Shown here piece after piece: positions 35,916 through 45,157 of a DNA stretch of 64,000 nt. Numbering within the stretch: position 1 is the stretch's first letter; every line of letters starts with the position of its first letter. The stretch is from NCBI RefSeq assembly GCF_030812415.1, contig NZ_JAUSST010000002.1, positions 992,001 through 1,056,000 on the forward strand, in the 5' to 3' direction. The notes beneath the pieces are model-generated. The model saw only the letters and a list, made by a program, of their open reading frames with translations, was not told the DNA's origin and made no database searches. This DNA is from Paenibacillus harenae (GTDB taxonomy: Bacteria > Bacillota > Bacilli > Paenibacillales > Paenibacillaceae). A program made the position numbers and the translations under genes.

Positions 35916-37229
35916 ATGGTTTTAAAGCTTCTAATATTTGCGCTGCTGCTTTTGTTTACCGCTTTTTTCGTCGCAACGGAATTTTCCATCATTCGAATGC
36001 GATCAAGCCGAGTCAGCCAGATGGTTTCCGAGGGATTGAAAAATGCAAGGGCGGTTGAAAAAGTCATCTTGAAGCTGGACGGCTACTTATCCGCTTGTCA
36101 ACTCGGGATTACGATCACGGCGCTCGGTCTCGGCTGGTTAGGAGAGCCGACCGTTGAACAAATATTGCATCCTTTATTCTATCGTCTTGAGCTCGGAGAA
36201 GAGGTTAGCTCGGTTCTCTCTTTCCTTATTTCCTTCGTGCTCGTAACCTACTTGCATGTCGTGCTTGGCGAGCTTGCTCCGAAGACGCTGGCCATTATAA
36301 TGTCTGAGCGAATCAGCCAGTTGACTGCGCCGCTCATTATCATCTTCTACAAGGTGATGTATCCGTTCATCTGGGTGCTTAACGGATCGGCGAACGGCCT
36401 CGTGAGGCTGCTAGGCTTCAAGCCGACGAAGGAGCATGAGGCGCATTCCGAGGAAGAGATCCGTATCATTCTTTCGGAGAGCTACGAGAGCGGCAAAATC
36501 AACAAAAGCGAGTACGGCTACGTGAATCGGATATTCCAATTCGACGAGAGGCTCGCGCGTGAAATTATGGTGCCTCGAACGGATATGGTATGTTTGTTCG
36601 CCGAGCATTCCCATCAGGAGAATTTGGCTGTCATTAAGAAGGAGCAATATACACGGTTTCCGTATGCGAGCGGGAGCAAGGACAATATTATCGGCATCGT
36701 CAACACAAAGCAGTTTTTCCTGCGTTACGAAAGCGACCGCGAATTGGACGTGAAGACGCTGCTGCAGCCGGTTATGTCCGTGCCCGATGTGATGCCGATC
36801 AACAAGCTTCTGCGCAGAATGCAGCTGGAGCGCGTACATATTGCCATTTTGCTCGATGAATACGGGGGCACTTCGGGTCTCATTACCATCGAAGACATCT
36901 TAGAGGAGATTGTCGGCGAGATTCGCGACGAATTCGACGCGGATGAAGTGAAGGAGATCGAGATGCTGAACGAGCATCGTTATATGGTGGACGGCAAAGC
37001 GCTGATCGTTGAGTTCAACGATACGGCGGGCACCGATCTGGATAGCGAGGAAGTGGACTCGATAGGAGGATGGTTATTCAATCGGAAGCCCGATCTGCCT
37101 GTCGGGGAGTCATGGAGCTATCATAATATGATCTTCACCATCAGGGAGCGGGACGATAACCGGATTCGCAAAATCGAGATCGAGATCGCCATGAATGAAT
37201 CGGATGCCGAAGCATTCGGACATGCGTAG
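35916..37229 (+). CDS. CNNM/hemolysin C family membrane protein with CBS domains
   Basis: A 437-residue protein. The N-terminal DUF21/CNNM domain has four hydrophobic stretches (SACQLGITITALGLGWLGEPTVE is diagnostic). A CBS pair follows (about 205-330, MVPRTDMVCLF and HIAILLDEYGGTSGLITIEDILEEIVGEI), then a C-terminal CorC/HlyC domain. Members are implicated in Mg2+ or Co2+ efflux or sensing rather than haemolysis. Terminator follows. Confidence 0.93.
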   Translation: MVLKLLIFALLLLFTAFFVATEFSIIRMRSSRVSQMVSEGLKNARAVEKVILKLDGYLSACQLGITITALGLGWLGEPTVEQILHPLFYRLELGEEVSSVLSFLISFVLVTYLHVVLGELAPKTLAIIMSERISQLTAPLIIIFYKVMYPFIWVLNGSANGLVRLLGFKPTKEHEAHSEEEIRIILSESYESGKINKSEYGYVNRIFQFDERLAREIMVPRTDMVCLFAEHSHQENLAVIKKEQYTRFPYASGSKDNIIGIVNTKQFFLRYESDRELDVKTLLQPVMSVPDVMPINKLLRRMQLERVHIAILLDEYGGTSGLITIEDILEEIVGEIRDEFDADEVKEIEMLNEHRYMVDGKALIVEFNDTAGTDLDSEEVDSIGGWLFNRKPDLPVGESWSYHNMIFTIRERDDNRIRKIEIEIAMNESDAEAFGHA

Positions 37230-37242
37230 GGGATAAGCGCCA

Positions 37243-37304
37243 AAACATAAACAAGAGCCGTATGTTTCATCGGTGGATGATACAGGCGGCTCTTGTTTAT
37301 GTTT
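37243..37304. terminator. Bidirectional terminator with nested hairpin
   Basis: An 18-bp perfect inverted repeat (37243-37260 with 37287-37304) around a 26-nt loop that itself contains CATC/GATG pairing. A-rich and T-rich ends serve both strands. It lies between the convergent CNNM and DUF3817 genes, 5 bp before the DUF3817 stop. Confidence 0.9.
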
Positions 37305-37308
37305 GATC

Positions 37309-37611
37309 TTAAGGATGATTGCGAAGCAGCTTGGCGTCGGAAACGAACGTGCCGAAGGGAACGAAAGCGGCAATGAATGCGGCCAAGACCTTCAGAAACG
37401 ACCAGCGATGCTTGATCCAGACGTGAAGAAGAGCGAATCCGTACAGAGTGAACAATAAGCCATGCAAGCCGCCGACGATGGTAACCATCTGCGGCAGTTC
37501 GGCCCAATATTTGAGCGGCATCGCGATAAGCAGCAACACCAGGAACGAAATCCCCTCATAAAATCCTACAATTCTCAATCGGCCGATAGCGGTTTTGAAC
37601 AGAGTAAACAC
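37309..37611 (-). CDS. DUF3817 membrane protein
   Basis: A 100-residue protein with three hydrophobic helices. The family pattern is FYEGISFLVLLLIAMPLKY, VGGLHGLLFTLY and FGTFVSDAKLL. Function unknown. Convergent with the CNNM gene. The 246-bp gap on its upstream side holds AGGAGG of this gene and a 13-bp palindrome (37738-37750) but no gene I can support. Confidence 0.85.
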   Translation of the reverse strand: MFTLFKTAIGRLRIVGFYEGISFLVLLLIAMPLKYWAELPQMVTIVGGLHGLLFTLYGFALLHVWIKHRWSFLKVLAAFIAAFVPFGTFVSDAKLLRNHP

Positions 37612-37857
37612 CTCCTGGCATTTTTTTGTGCGAAACCGATTTTCCTCTTATGTCGAGGCTGAAATCCGCTCCAAAGTATTTCTACGGTTTCGGAGGCAGC
37701 TTGTTTCATCGATTTTTGATCGTTTATTCATCTTTTGCGGTTCCGAACCGTCATTATTGCCGAGAAATAGGAGCATCTGAAACTAATTTCCAACGTGGCG
37801 CGTTATATAGGAATTAGAGATGTTTTTAGAAATGCAGCAGACGATGGGGGAATAGAG

Positions 37858-38451
37858 ATGAAGAGAATGAAATGGATCTGGCTGCTCGCAGTCATAATGC
37901 TTGTATCCGGAGGGTTGTTGTCTGCTCCTCAGATGATGTATGCGTGCTCTTGCGTGGCAAATGGGACAGTGATGGATGAGAGTGCCCGCAGCGACGCCGT
38001 ATTCGAAGGAACGGTTGTATCGATGAAGTCATCCGGAATTTCGTTGTTCCAATCGTCGGCGGATGCGGTCAAAACAACCTTTCATGTCAATGAGGTATGG
38101 AAAGGACTTGTAACATCCGATATTGCGGTTATTTCGGCTCGCAGCGGCGAAAGCTGCGGCTTCGAATTCAAGAGCGGGCAGCGTTACTTGGTGTATGCCC
38201 GCGAGACGGGAAAATCGCTGGAGGTGAGCCTGTGCAGCAGAACAACGCCGTATAGCGATGCGGGGGAAGACATAGCCGCGCTTGGCAAAGGCTCTATTCC
38301 GCCAGCGCCAACGTCAGGAATGAACAATCAAGAAAGCAGCAGCTATATGATTACGCTCATGCTGCTGCTGCTTCTTATTGGAGCCGTATCCTTCCTATAC
38401 GCGAGGAAGAGAAAACGTCTTAAATCAAGAACATCGCAACGATCGTCGTAA
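37858..38451 (+). CDS. Exported NTR/TIMP-like protein with C-terminal membrane anchor
   Basis: A 197-residue protein: a signal peptide (about 1-30) whose mature part begins with CSC, as in NTR/TIMP-like domains. The middle has SDAVFEGTVVSMK, TTFHVNEVWKG and SCGFEFKSGQRYLVYA. A C-terminal membrane helix is followed by a basic tail (ARKRKRLKSR). Bacterial members are surface proteins of unknown target. The 3' end overlaps the convergent transporter gene by 32 bp. Confidence 0.7.
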   Translation: MKRMKWIWLLAVIMLVSGGLLSAPQMMYACSCVANGTVMDESARSDAVFEGTVVSMKSSGISLFQSSADAVKTTFHVNEVWKGLVTSDIAVISARSGESCGFEFKSGQRYLVYARETGKSLEVSLCSRTTPYSDAGEDIAALGKGSIPPAPTSGMNNQESSSYMITLMLLLLLIGAVSFLYARKRKRLKSRTSQRSS

Positions 38452-39832
38452 CGGCAAGCCCGATCAGTACCGGCTTCAAGTTGCGGCGAGCGAGTTCGAA
38501 CGGGCTCACGCCGCAGATGGCCGCTGCCGGTATAAGGGCCCAAGGGATAATCGTGCCGCCGCCGACCCATATGGCGGCGACTTGACCAAGAGCGGTCAAC
38601 GTTGCCAGGCCGGAACCAATGGCGTGACCGAATAGCTGGGCGATAGAGCCGGCGAGCGATATGCCGGAGAATCCAGATCCGTCCAGACCGGTTATTGCGC
38701 CAACGACAGTCAGCGTTACGGAGCCGATGACGCCGTTGACAGGCACGGTATGCGCAAGCGCCAGGCCAAGGTCATTGACAATTCCGTGAGAGCCGTCAGG
38801 GAGCTTCTCTCCGAACAAGGACAGGAAGCCCGAATCGCCGAGGTAGAAGAAGGCCGCGATCGGAATAACGGGCCCGAACACTTTGAAGCCGAACAGAAAG
38901 CCTTCAATTAAATAACTTGTCGTCTTCTCGAGTCCTTCCCCCCTATGCGACAGCATCGTAATGAGCAGCATGATAAGGATCGACGTACCGCCGATTAGCG
39001 CAGTAGCTTCTCCGCCTTGAAGATCAAGCATGAACATCGCGATTACGTCAACGGCAAACAAGACAGGGATGAGGACGGCTAGAAATTGTTTCGTGCCGAG
39101 CGACAGGCTTGCGGCCCCTTCGGCCAGGTCTTTGCTATCGGCCCGAATTTCATCGGGGGTAGCGGCAACAAGTCCGTCATTCCACTTGCCGAGCCGCTGA
39201 TCGCGTCGCATCATCCAATAAGCGGATACCGTTGTAACGACACCCATGACGATGACGAGCGGTATGCTTGCTTGCATCACTTCGCTGACCGGCAGTCCTG
39301 CGGCGTCGGCTGTCAGCTTCGGAGCGCCTTGAATAATATAGTCGCCGGAGAGTGCGATACCGTGACCGAACAAGTTCATCGCAACAGCTGCCCCGAGCGC
39401 CGGCAGTCCGACGCGAATCGCGACCGGCAGGAGAACCGCTCCGACGAGCGCAACGGCAGGGGATGGCCAGAAAAACCACGACGTTACCATCATAATGATG
39501 CCGATTCCCCAGAAAGCAAGCGCCGGCGACTTCATGAACCAAGTGAACGGCGATATCATAATCTCATTTATTCCGGTACGTATAAGCACGCGGCTCATGG
39601 CAACGATGATGGATATAATGAGTATTGTGCCTATTAATTCTTTGATGGCAAAAATAAAGCTATCGAAGATACCGCTTACCGAGCCGCTTAACGACGTGGT
39701 CGCAAGCAAACCGATGCCGAGTATGCCCGCGATACAGATTAACGTCGTATCGCGCCTCATTAGCATGAATCCAATAATGGCGACTATGAAGCCGAGATAA
39801 ACCCAGTGCAGCGCCGTTAATTGAATAACCAT
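38420..39832 (-). CDS. Polytopic transporter-like protein
   Basis: A 470-residue membrane protein with about 12 hydrophobic helices. Notable segments: TSWFFWPSPAVALVGAVLLPVAIRVGLPALGAAVAMNLFGHGIALSGDYIIQGAP (split across two helices) and a C-terminal AIWVGGGTIIPWALIPAAAICGVSPFELARRN. It resembles ion-transporter-superfamily carriers and an uncharacterised Bacillus transporter family; substrate unknown. The start is ATG at 39832 with GAGGGTGG upstream on the minus strand. Confidence 0.75.
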   Translation of the reverse strand: MVIQLTALHWVYLGFIVAIIGFMLMRRDTTLICIAGILGIGLLATTSLSGSVSGIFDSFIFAIKELIGTILIISIIVAMSRVLIRTGINEIMISPFTWFMKSPALAFWGIGIIMMVTSWFFWPSPAVALVGAVLLPVAIRVGLPALGAAVAMNLFGHGIALSGDYIIQGAPKLTADAAGLPVSEVMQASIPLVIVMGVVTTVSAYWMMRRDQRLGKWNDGLVAATPDEIRADSKDLAEGAASLSLGTKQFLAVLIPVLFAVDVIAMFMLDLQGGEATALIGGTSILIMLLITMLSHRGEGLEKTTSYLIEGFLFGFKVFGPVIPIAAFFYLGDSGFLSLFGEKLPDGSHGIVNDLGLALAHTVPVNGVIGSVTLTVVGAITGLDGSGFSGISLAGSIAQLFGHAIGSGLATLTALGQVAAIWVGGGTIIPWALIPAAAICGVSPFELARRNLKPVLIGLAVTTIVAMFLI

Positions 39833-39936
39833 CCAAACCACCCTCTCATGGGATACACGAAACCGTGCTGTGCCGGAATCGTATTGTAATGTATGCAAAG
39901 GGCTGGATAGGCGTTCGCCATGAATCTTCTATTCGG

Positions 39937-39966
39937 TTGCAAGCAGATTAGAGGCTATGCTATTCT
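39937..39966 (+). promoter_or_regulatory. Possible sigma-A promoter before the DUF6376-like lipoprotein
   Basis: TTGCAA (39937-39942) and TATTCT (39961-39966) with an 18-nt spacer, 34 nt before the start codon. Moderate match only. Confidence 0.4.
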
Positions 39967-39999
39967 ACTTAAGCATGGTGATAAAGGAGAGGTTTGCCA

Positions 40000-40443
40000 A
40001 TGATGAGAAGAAGCTTAACGCTGATTGTAGTCGCAGCAATGGTATTCGCCGCTGGCTGCGGCATTATCGAGGAAGCAACCCAAACCGTCAATTTCGCTGC
40101 GGAGACAACGAACTATTTGCAGACGATTACGAACTTCGGACAAAACATGCAGACGATGGCTGAGCAAGCGCTGACCGATTTGAACGCGAGAACCGAGCTT
40201 AAGGAGCAGCTGCTGGCGCTTCAGGAGCAGATCAAAGATTACGGGGCGCTGACCGTTCCGGATTACGCGAAGGATCTGCATCAGTCGATTACCGAATATA
40301 ATGCCCAATTGAATCTGAGCATCGATACGGCGCTGACGAATATCGAGCAAGGCCGAGCGGCGTTCGACGCGACTGGAATTCCGGATACGATCAATAAGAT
40401 CAATGAACTGCTCAATCAATTAAATCAACTGACACCGCAATAA
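40000..40443 (+). CDS. Small lipoprotein (DUF6376-like)
   Basis: A 147-residue lipoprotein: signal peptide with lipobox FAAGC, then a helical Gln/Leu/Asn-rich domain (ALTDLNARTELKEQLLALQEQIKDYGAL...). The pattern matches DUF6376-type proteins of Bacillales, unknown function. ATG 40000 follows AAAGGAG; TTG 39994 and ATG 40003 are possible alternatives. Confidence 0.7.
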   Translation: MMRRSLTLIVVAAMVFAAGCGIIEEATQTVNFAAETTNYLQTITNFGQNMQTMAEQALTDLNARTELKEQLLALQEQIKDYGALTVPDYAKDLHQSITEYNAQLNLSIDTALTNIEQGRAAFDATGIPDTINKINELLNQLNQLTPQ

Positions 40444-40477
40444 TCGCTGTTAGAATGCCGAGAGGAAGAGACTTGCA

Positions 40478-40747
40478 ATGCAAATTACGATTTTGAACGC
40501 CGAGATGACGTACTCGAAGGAAGAGGGGTATGTCGGCAAAGTACAGTTTGAGGCAGAAGGGCACACCAATCCATACGAGATCGCTTTGCAGAGCAAACGC
40601 GGTACTAGAGATTGGGGCTACGGGTTGTTCTTCCTCCACGAGTCAGGCAAGGAAGAGCAACTGCTGGCCTTGGAGGAGCAGCTCGAAGAAGACGACGAGC
40701 TGTTCGATCAGCTTGTAGAGGCAGCGAAGGCAAAGCTGGACAAATAA
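40478..40747 (+). CDS. Small acidic protein of unknown function
   Basis: An 89-residue protein with a beta-rich first half (MQITILNAEMTYSKEEGYVGKVQFEAEGH) and an acidic helical second half (EEQLLALEEQLEEDDELFDQLVEAAKAKL). Family not recognised. Follows the lipoprotein gene by 34 bp with GAGGAAGAG upstream, likely the same transcript. Confidence 0.75.
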   Translation: MQITILNAEMTYSKEEGYVGKVQFEAEGHTNPYEIALQSKRGTRDWGYGLFFLHESGKEEQLLALEEQLEEDDELFDQLVEAAKAKLDK

Positions 40748-40766
40748 GCAGAGGGTTACAAAAGAA

Positions 40767-40811
40767 GCGCGTGCGTTCCTGCATCCATAAAGGATGTTAG
40801 AATGTACGCGC
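40767..40811. terminator. Bidirectional terminator
   Basis: GCGCGT.C.TTC...CATCC pairs with GGATG...GAA.G.ACGCGC around ATAAA, followed by CTTTATTTT on the + strand. It lies between the convergent small acidic protein gene and sulP. Confidence 0.75.
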
Positions 40812-40821
40812 CTTTATTTTG

Positions 40822-42273
40822 TCAATGGCCGCCCGATGAGGTTAAGCCCGTCTTATGAACGATCGTCTTGCTCTCTTCGTTAAGTCCGATGAACGTTACG
40901 TGTTTGTCCAGCAGCTCGTACTTTGCTTTCACCTTCGCCATTGCCGTTACAGCCGACTGATCCCATACATGCGAGCCGCTGAAATCAAGCACGATTGTTT
41001 GCGGGTCATTCGTATAATCGAACAGATTCACAAAGCTGGTCGTCGTTCCGAAAAACAACTGTCCGCGAAGCGTATACGTCTTGACGTTTGCCGCATCGAC
41101 TTTGACAGATGTCTTGATCTTGGCAATCTTCCACGCGAAGAACAAGGCGCTGAGCACGACGCCGGCCATGACGCCCTTGGACAAATCATGCGTCACCAGC
41201 ACGATGGCTACCGTTACAATCATCGTGAACGCATCGGTGCGCGGAGCCCGATGAATATGAAGCACCGACTTCCAGTCAAACGTGCTGATCGCGACCATGA
41301 CCATGACGCCAACAAGCGCAGCCATCGGGATCGCACGCACCATATCGCTAAGCACGAGAATGAGGAATAGCAGGAAAGCGCCGGAAACAAGCGTGGATAA
41401 CCGCGTTCGGCCGCCGGACTTCATATTGATGACCGATTGCCCGATTAATGCGCAGCCTGCCATGCCGCCGAAGAAGCCGGTGACGATATTCGCCACGCCT
41501 TGGCCTCTTACTTCTCTGTTCTTATTGCTCGCCGTATCGGTTATCTCATCGATAACCGATGCCGTAAGCAACGATTCCAGAATGCCTACGATTGCCAGCG
41601 AGAACGAATAAGGGAATAAGATGGCTAACGTATCGAAGGAAAGAGCAAGATCGGGCAAATGGAAGAAAGGCAGGACGCTTTCGATTTTGCCCATATCGCC
41701 TACGGTCTTAAGATCCGCGCCAATCGCAATCGCGAGAAGCGATACAATAATAATCGCCGCAAGCGGCGACGGGATGGCTTTCGTAAATTTCGGCAAAATA
41801 TAAATAATGAGCAACGTTAAGCCAACGAGCGCATACATGATCCAGCTTGCGCCTTTAAAGTGAACGAGCTGCGTCGTAAAGATAAGAATGCCGAGCGCAT
41901 TCACGAAACCAAGCATGACGGAGTGAGGAACGAATTGAATGAAGCGTCCTAGTTTTAGCGCACCCATTATAAACTGCAGAATACCAGCCAAAATGGTCGC
42001 CGCGAACATATACTCAATGCCGTGCTTATCGACGAGGCTTACCATAATCAGCGCCATAGCGCCTGTCGCTGCCGAAATCATGCCGGGTCTGCCGCCCGCG
42101 AAAGCGGTAATGACGGCGATGCAGAACGATGCATAGATGCCGACCATCGGATCGACGCCGACCATTAGCGAGAAGGCGATCGATTCAGGGATGAGCGCAA
42201 GAGCTACTGTAATGCCGGATAAAATATCGTTGCGGGTGTTGGAAAACCAGTTTTGTTTCAGATTGTAACGCAA
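40822..42273 (-). CDS. SulP-family anion transporter with STAS domain
   Basis: A 483-residue transporter of about 11-14 helices with the SulP signature near the N-terminus ([35 protein letters not shown]). A C-terminal STAS domain (about 395-483; [20 protein letters not shown]) follows. It would carry sulfate, bicarbonate or another anion. TTG start with AAGGAGG upstream on the minus strand. Confidence 0.92.
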   Translation of the reverse strand: MRYNLKQNWFSNTRNDILSGITVALALIPESIAFSLMVGVDPMVGIYASFCIAVITAFAGGRPGMISAATGAMALIMVSLVDKHGIEYMFAATILAGILQFIMGALKLGRFIQFVPHSVMLGFVNALGILIFTTQLVHFKGASWIMYALVGLTLLIIYILPKFTKAIPSPLAAIIIVSLLAIAIGADLKTVGDMGKIESVLPFFHLPDLALSFDTLAILFPYSFSLAIVGILESLLTASVIDEITDTASNKNREVRGQGVANIVTGFFGGMAGCALIGQSVINMKSGGRTRLSTLVSGAFLLFLILVLSDMVRAIPMAALVGVMVMVAISTFDWKSVLHIHRAPRTDAFTMIVTVAIVLVTHDLSKGVMAGVVLSALFFAWKIAKIKTSVKVDAANVKTYTLRGQLFFGTTTSFVNLFDYTNDPQTIVLDFSGSHVWDQSAVTAMAKVKAKYELLDKHVTFIGLNEESKTIVHKTGLTSSGGH

Positions 42274-42509
42274 AGCAAATAAACCTCCTTGGGAAATTGA
42301 GATGGGAAGAGCTTGTGTGCAGATATTAGAAATGACTTTCCACTCTCAGAAAAGTCGGGGCCGATGTTCACTAAGGGTCATTATACTTTATCTCATATGT
42401 TCAAATCCTTTAAGCCAACCTTTGAATAAGCGCTTACAAGCAGTGAATTCTCTCTCATGCTTCATTTATCTTCTTTACAGGCAATAATGTGTTTGTTCTA
42501 TATAACAAA

Positions 42510-42543
42510 AAGGAGAAATGCCGCTAATGCGACACTTCTCCTT
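42510..42543 (-). terminator. Intrinsic terminator of dedA-like gene
   Basis: AAGGAGAA.TG.CGC and GCG.CA.TTCTCCTT form a 15-bp stem with two mismatches and a TAAT loop; the minus strand ends in a T run. The gap 42274-42559 otherwise holds the upstream region of sulP and no gene. Confidence 0.75.
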
Positions 42544-42559
42544 GCTTATACCATGCCTA

Positions 42560-43186
42560 TTACATCGTACGTTCCACGTTTTTCTTTGTCGTTCTGCGCT
42601 GTTTGGCGATCCGGAATCCAAAGTAAATGATTGCGGCTGCCGCAAGCGCGGCAACGATCCAAATGCCGTATTGATAAATGGCGTTCGCGATATTCTGGAC
42701 CTGCTCGCCGACAAACGTGCCGATAATAAAATAAATAAGCGTCCAGACGAAAGCCGACGGGTATGCGAATAAGATAAAGCGCTTGAAAGGCATTTTATTA
42801 AGTCCCATCACATAAGGCGTTACGTGTCTTAAGAAAGGAAGACAGAGGCTTAAGCTGATCGCATAACCGCCGTACTTGCTGCTTAGCTCTTCCGATCGCT
42901 TAACGAACCGATTAATGTTTTTCTTGCTGCTGAACCAGTTCGACAAGCGGCTGCCCGCGAATCTTCCGATGCTATACCCGAAGCTCATCGCGGAGCATAT
43001 GCCCAGACAAGTCATGATGAAAGCCGGGATCGGAGAGAGAACGCCGGAAGCTACCAGCGCGCCTCCGGTCATGACAACGGCCTCGTTCGGGATCGGCAAT
43101 CCGATTAATCCAAGGCATAAGACGAGAAACAAAGCCGCATAGCCAACCTGTTCAATTATAGATAATAGCAAGTCGTAGGCACCCAT
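42560..43186 (-). CDS. DedA-family membrane protein
   Basis: A 208-residue polytopic protein with the DedA pattern GLPIPNEAVVMTGGALVASG and FLRHVTPYVMGLNKMPFKRFILFAYPSAFVW (Gly/Arg-rich motif). DedA proteins are undecaprenyl-phosphate or phospholipid translocation and membrane-homeostasis proteins. Start ATG 43186 is preferred because AGGA lies 9 bp upstream. Confidence 0.9.
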   Translation of the reverse strand: MGAYDLLLSIIEQVGYAALFLVLCLGLIGLPIPNEAVVMTGGALVASGVLSPIPAFIMTCLGICSAMSFGYSIGRFAGSRLSNWFSSKKNINRFVKRSEELSSKYGGYAISLSLCLPFLRHVTPYVMGLNKMPFKRFILFAYPSAFVWTLIYFIIGTFVGEQVQNIANAIYQYGIWIVAALAAAAIIYFGFRIAKQRRTTKKNVERTM

Positions 43187-43395
43187 ATATACACGCATCC
43201 TATCATTCCAAATTATTACATATTAATATTTCATCTACCCGATAGCTTATCATACTCGCTTTATTATGGATACCTATTATACGTTGGTAACGGAGGCAGG
43301 ATTCAATTTTAACCTTTTCGTAACTAATTCGTTCCTCGGCTAAGCTACAATAGTTGAAGAAGATTTTGGGAATAGGTCGAAAGGCGGCTGCAAGC

Positions 43396-43641
43396 ATGCT
43401 TGGTTTTGAACAAAAAGTTGACTATTTACGGCGAAGCGAGGCGCTTGTATATACGATATGCATCAAGCTGCTTGCGGATGAGCTTGCCGCATGCAAGGCG
43501 GCGGAGCAGCTTCTGCGAAGCTTGTTCAACGATCGATGCTTCTGGACGGCTTGCGAAGCGGAGCGCGGCGAATATCTCGCGAAGGCAACGAAGGCTGAAT
43601 GCCTTCGCTTATGGAGAGAAAGCCTTCAGCAAACATCATAA
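43396..43641 (+). CDS. Small helical protein of unknown function
   Basis: An 81-residue Ala/Leu/Arg/Cys-rich helical protein. The stretch ALVYTICIKLLADELAACKA and the next residues loosely resemble sigma-70 region 2 helices, but no region 4 is present, so this is a weak analogy. ATG 43396 has AAAGGCGG upstream; an in-frame TTG at 43354 would add 14 residues. Not recognised. Confidence 0.5.
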   Translation: MLGFEQKVDYLRRSEALVYTICIKLLADELAACKAAEQLLRSLFNDRCFWTACEAERGEYLAKATKAECLRLWRESLQQTS

Positions 43642-43690
43642 TGATGATGATTCATATTTCACCCCGATAACGAACAAAATAGAATATAGT

Positions 43691-43708
43691 ATAGAGTGAC
43701 GACTCTAT
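43691..43708. promoter_or_regulatory. Inverted repeat upstream of MFS gene (candidate operator)
   Basis: ATAGAGT-GACG-ACTCTAT is a perfect 7-bp inverted repeat 32 bp before the MFS start and next to a TATAGT-like -10. TetR/MarR-type operators look like this, but no regulator gene is adjacent. Confidence 0.45.
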
Positions 43709-43740
43709 TTTCCTATACGGATGGAATGAAAGGGTGAAGC

Positions 43741-45141
43741 ATGCAAGCACAACAAAATCGGAAACAAGTGACGATTGCTTTGTTCGTCGCCACCTTTCTT
43801 GCCGCAATCGAAGGGACTATTGTCAGCACCGCAATGCCGAGCATAACGAGCGAGCTTGAAGGGATTAGGCAATATAGCTGGATTATTTCGATTTATTTGC
43901 TGGCGACGGTTATTACGACGCCGGTCTACGGCAAGTTATCCGATCTCTACGGTCGCAAAAGGATATTTATCGTCGGCGCGCTTATCTTTCTGGCGGGCTC
44001 CATGTTATCGGGCGTTGCGCAAACGATGAATCAGTTGATCTGGTTCCGTGCGCTGCAAGGACTCGGCGCTGGCGCGTTAACGACGATCCCTTATACGATT
44101 ATCGGCGATTTGTACCCCTACGAGAAGCGGGCCAAAGTGCAGGGCTGGATGTCCAGCGTATGGGGCATAGCGGGTATTTCGGGCCCGTTGTTGGGCGGTC
44201 TGCTTGTCGATTACGTCTCGTGGCGGGCGATCTTCTATATGAATTTGCCGTTTGGCATCGCAGCGATCTACATGCTGTCGGCAGCTCTGCGCGAATCGTT
44301 CGAAAAGAAGAAACGCCATATCGACTACATAGGCATTGCGTTATTCACGATAGGCATGTTCGCCTTCCTCTACGGTATGACGCTTCTGCGCGATAAAGAC
44401 GTGAACGGCATCTCCAGCCTTGCGATCGGAACGTTGTTCGCGACCGCAGTCGTTTTCCTTGCTTTATTCGTTGCGGCATCGTGGCGATCGGCCGAGCCGA
44501 TCATTCCGTTCGAATTATTCAAGATCCGCATAATAAGCGTCGCCAACCTGGCGGGTTTTTTAATTTGCGTCGTAAATGTCGTCATTATTTTTTATTTGCC
44601 GTTATGGATTCAAGGGGTATATAACAAGCCGGCGACCTATTCGGGATTAGTCATGATTCCGTTGTCCATCGCATGGCCGCTTGGGGCGATATTGGCGGGC
44701 AATTGGATTGCGAAGCTAGGCGTACGCCTCATTACGGTGACGGGCGCTTGCTTGCTGCTCATAAGCGGAATCGGTCTTGCGCTGATGGACCCGCAGACGC
44801 CGTTCGCACTGTTCATCGTCTACACGCTGCTGTCGGGATTGTCATTCGGCTTAACGCTGACCTCGCTTACGGTAACGGTATCGTCCGCCGTCGGCTGGGA
44901 GCAGCGCGGCTCGGCTGTCGCCAGCAACAACTTCATTCGGACGCTCGGCCAGACGATCGGCATAACGGCGTTCGGAATGATGCTCAATACCGGCAGTACG
45001 AATCGTATTGACGCCGAGCTGTTGGAAGCGAGCTTGCATACGATTTTTATTTGGGTGGCGTTATTGTCGGTTGTCATATTGCTTGTCTCGGCAACCTTGC
45101 CTAATCGCCGCGCGGCTGAGCAGCAAAGTAGCGCTTCATAG
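43741..45141 (+). CDS. MFS multidrug transporter, DHA2-like (14 TM)
   Basis: A 466-residue major facilitator protein. N-terminal motif D1/TM1 ALFVATFLAAIEGTIVSTAMPSI, motif A GKLSDLYGRKRIF, motif C GIAGISGPLLGGLLVDYVSWRAIFYMNLP, as in EmrB/QacA-type drug:H+ antiporters. Ligand unknown. A candidate operator precedes it; the beta-lactamase-like gene follows 16 bp later and may be co-transcribed. Confidence 0.92.
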   Translation: MQAQQNRKQVTIALFVATFLAAIEGTIVSTAMPSITSELEGIRQYSWIISIYLLATVITTPVYGKLSDLYGRKRIFIVGALIFLAGSMLSGVAQTMNQLIWFRALQGLGAGALTTIPYTIIGDLYPYEKRAKVQGWMSSVWGIAGISGPLLGGLLVDYVSWRAIFYMNLPFGIAAIYMLSAALRESFEKKKRHIDYIGIALFTIGMFAFLYGMTLLRDKDVNGISSLAIGTLFATAVVFLALFVAASWRSAEPIIPFELFKIRIISVANLAGFLICVVNVVIIFYLPLWIQGVYNKPATYSGLVMIPLSIAWPLGAILAGNWIAKLGVRLITVTGACLLLISGIGLALMDPQTPFALFIVYTLLSGLSFGLTLTSLTVTVSSAVGWEQRGSAVASNNFIRTLGQTIGITAFGMMLNTGSTNRIDAELLEASLHTIFIWVALLSVVILLVSATLPNRRAAEQQSSAS

Positions 45142-45157
45142 AGGAGAGGAAGGCAGC

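Noticed and set aside
37738..37750. 13-bp palindrome CGGTTCCGAACCG in the DUF3817 upstream gap
   Set aside because: Short, no obvious link to a promoter, could be chance in a GC-mixed region.
42428..42435. AAGCGCTT centre resembling a CcpA cre site upstream of sulP
   Set aside because: Only a partial match; the outer TG/CA positions do not fit at the right spacing.
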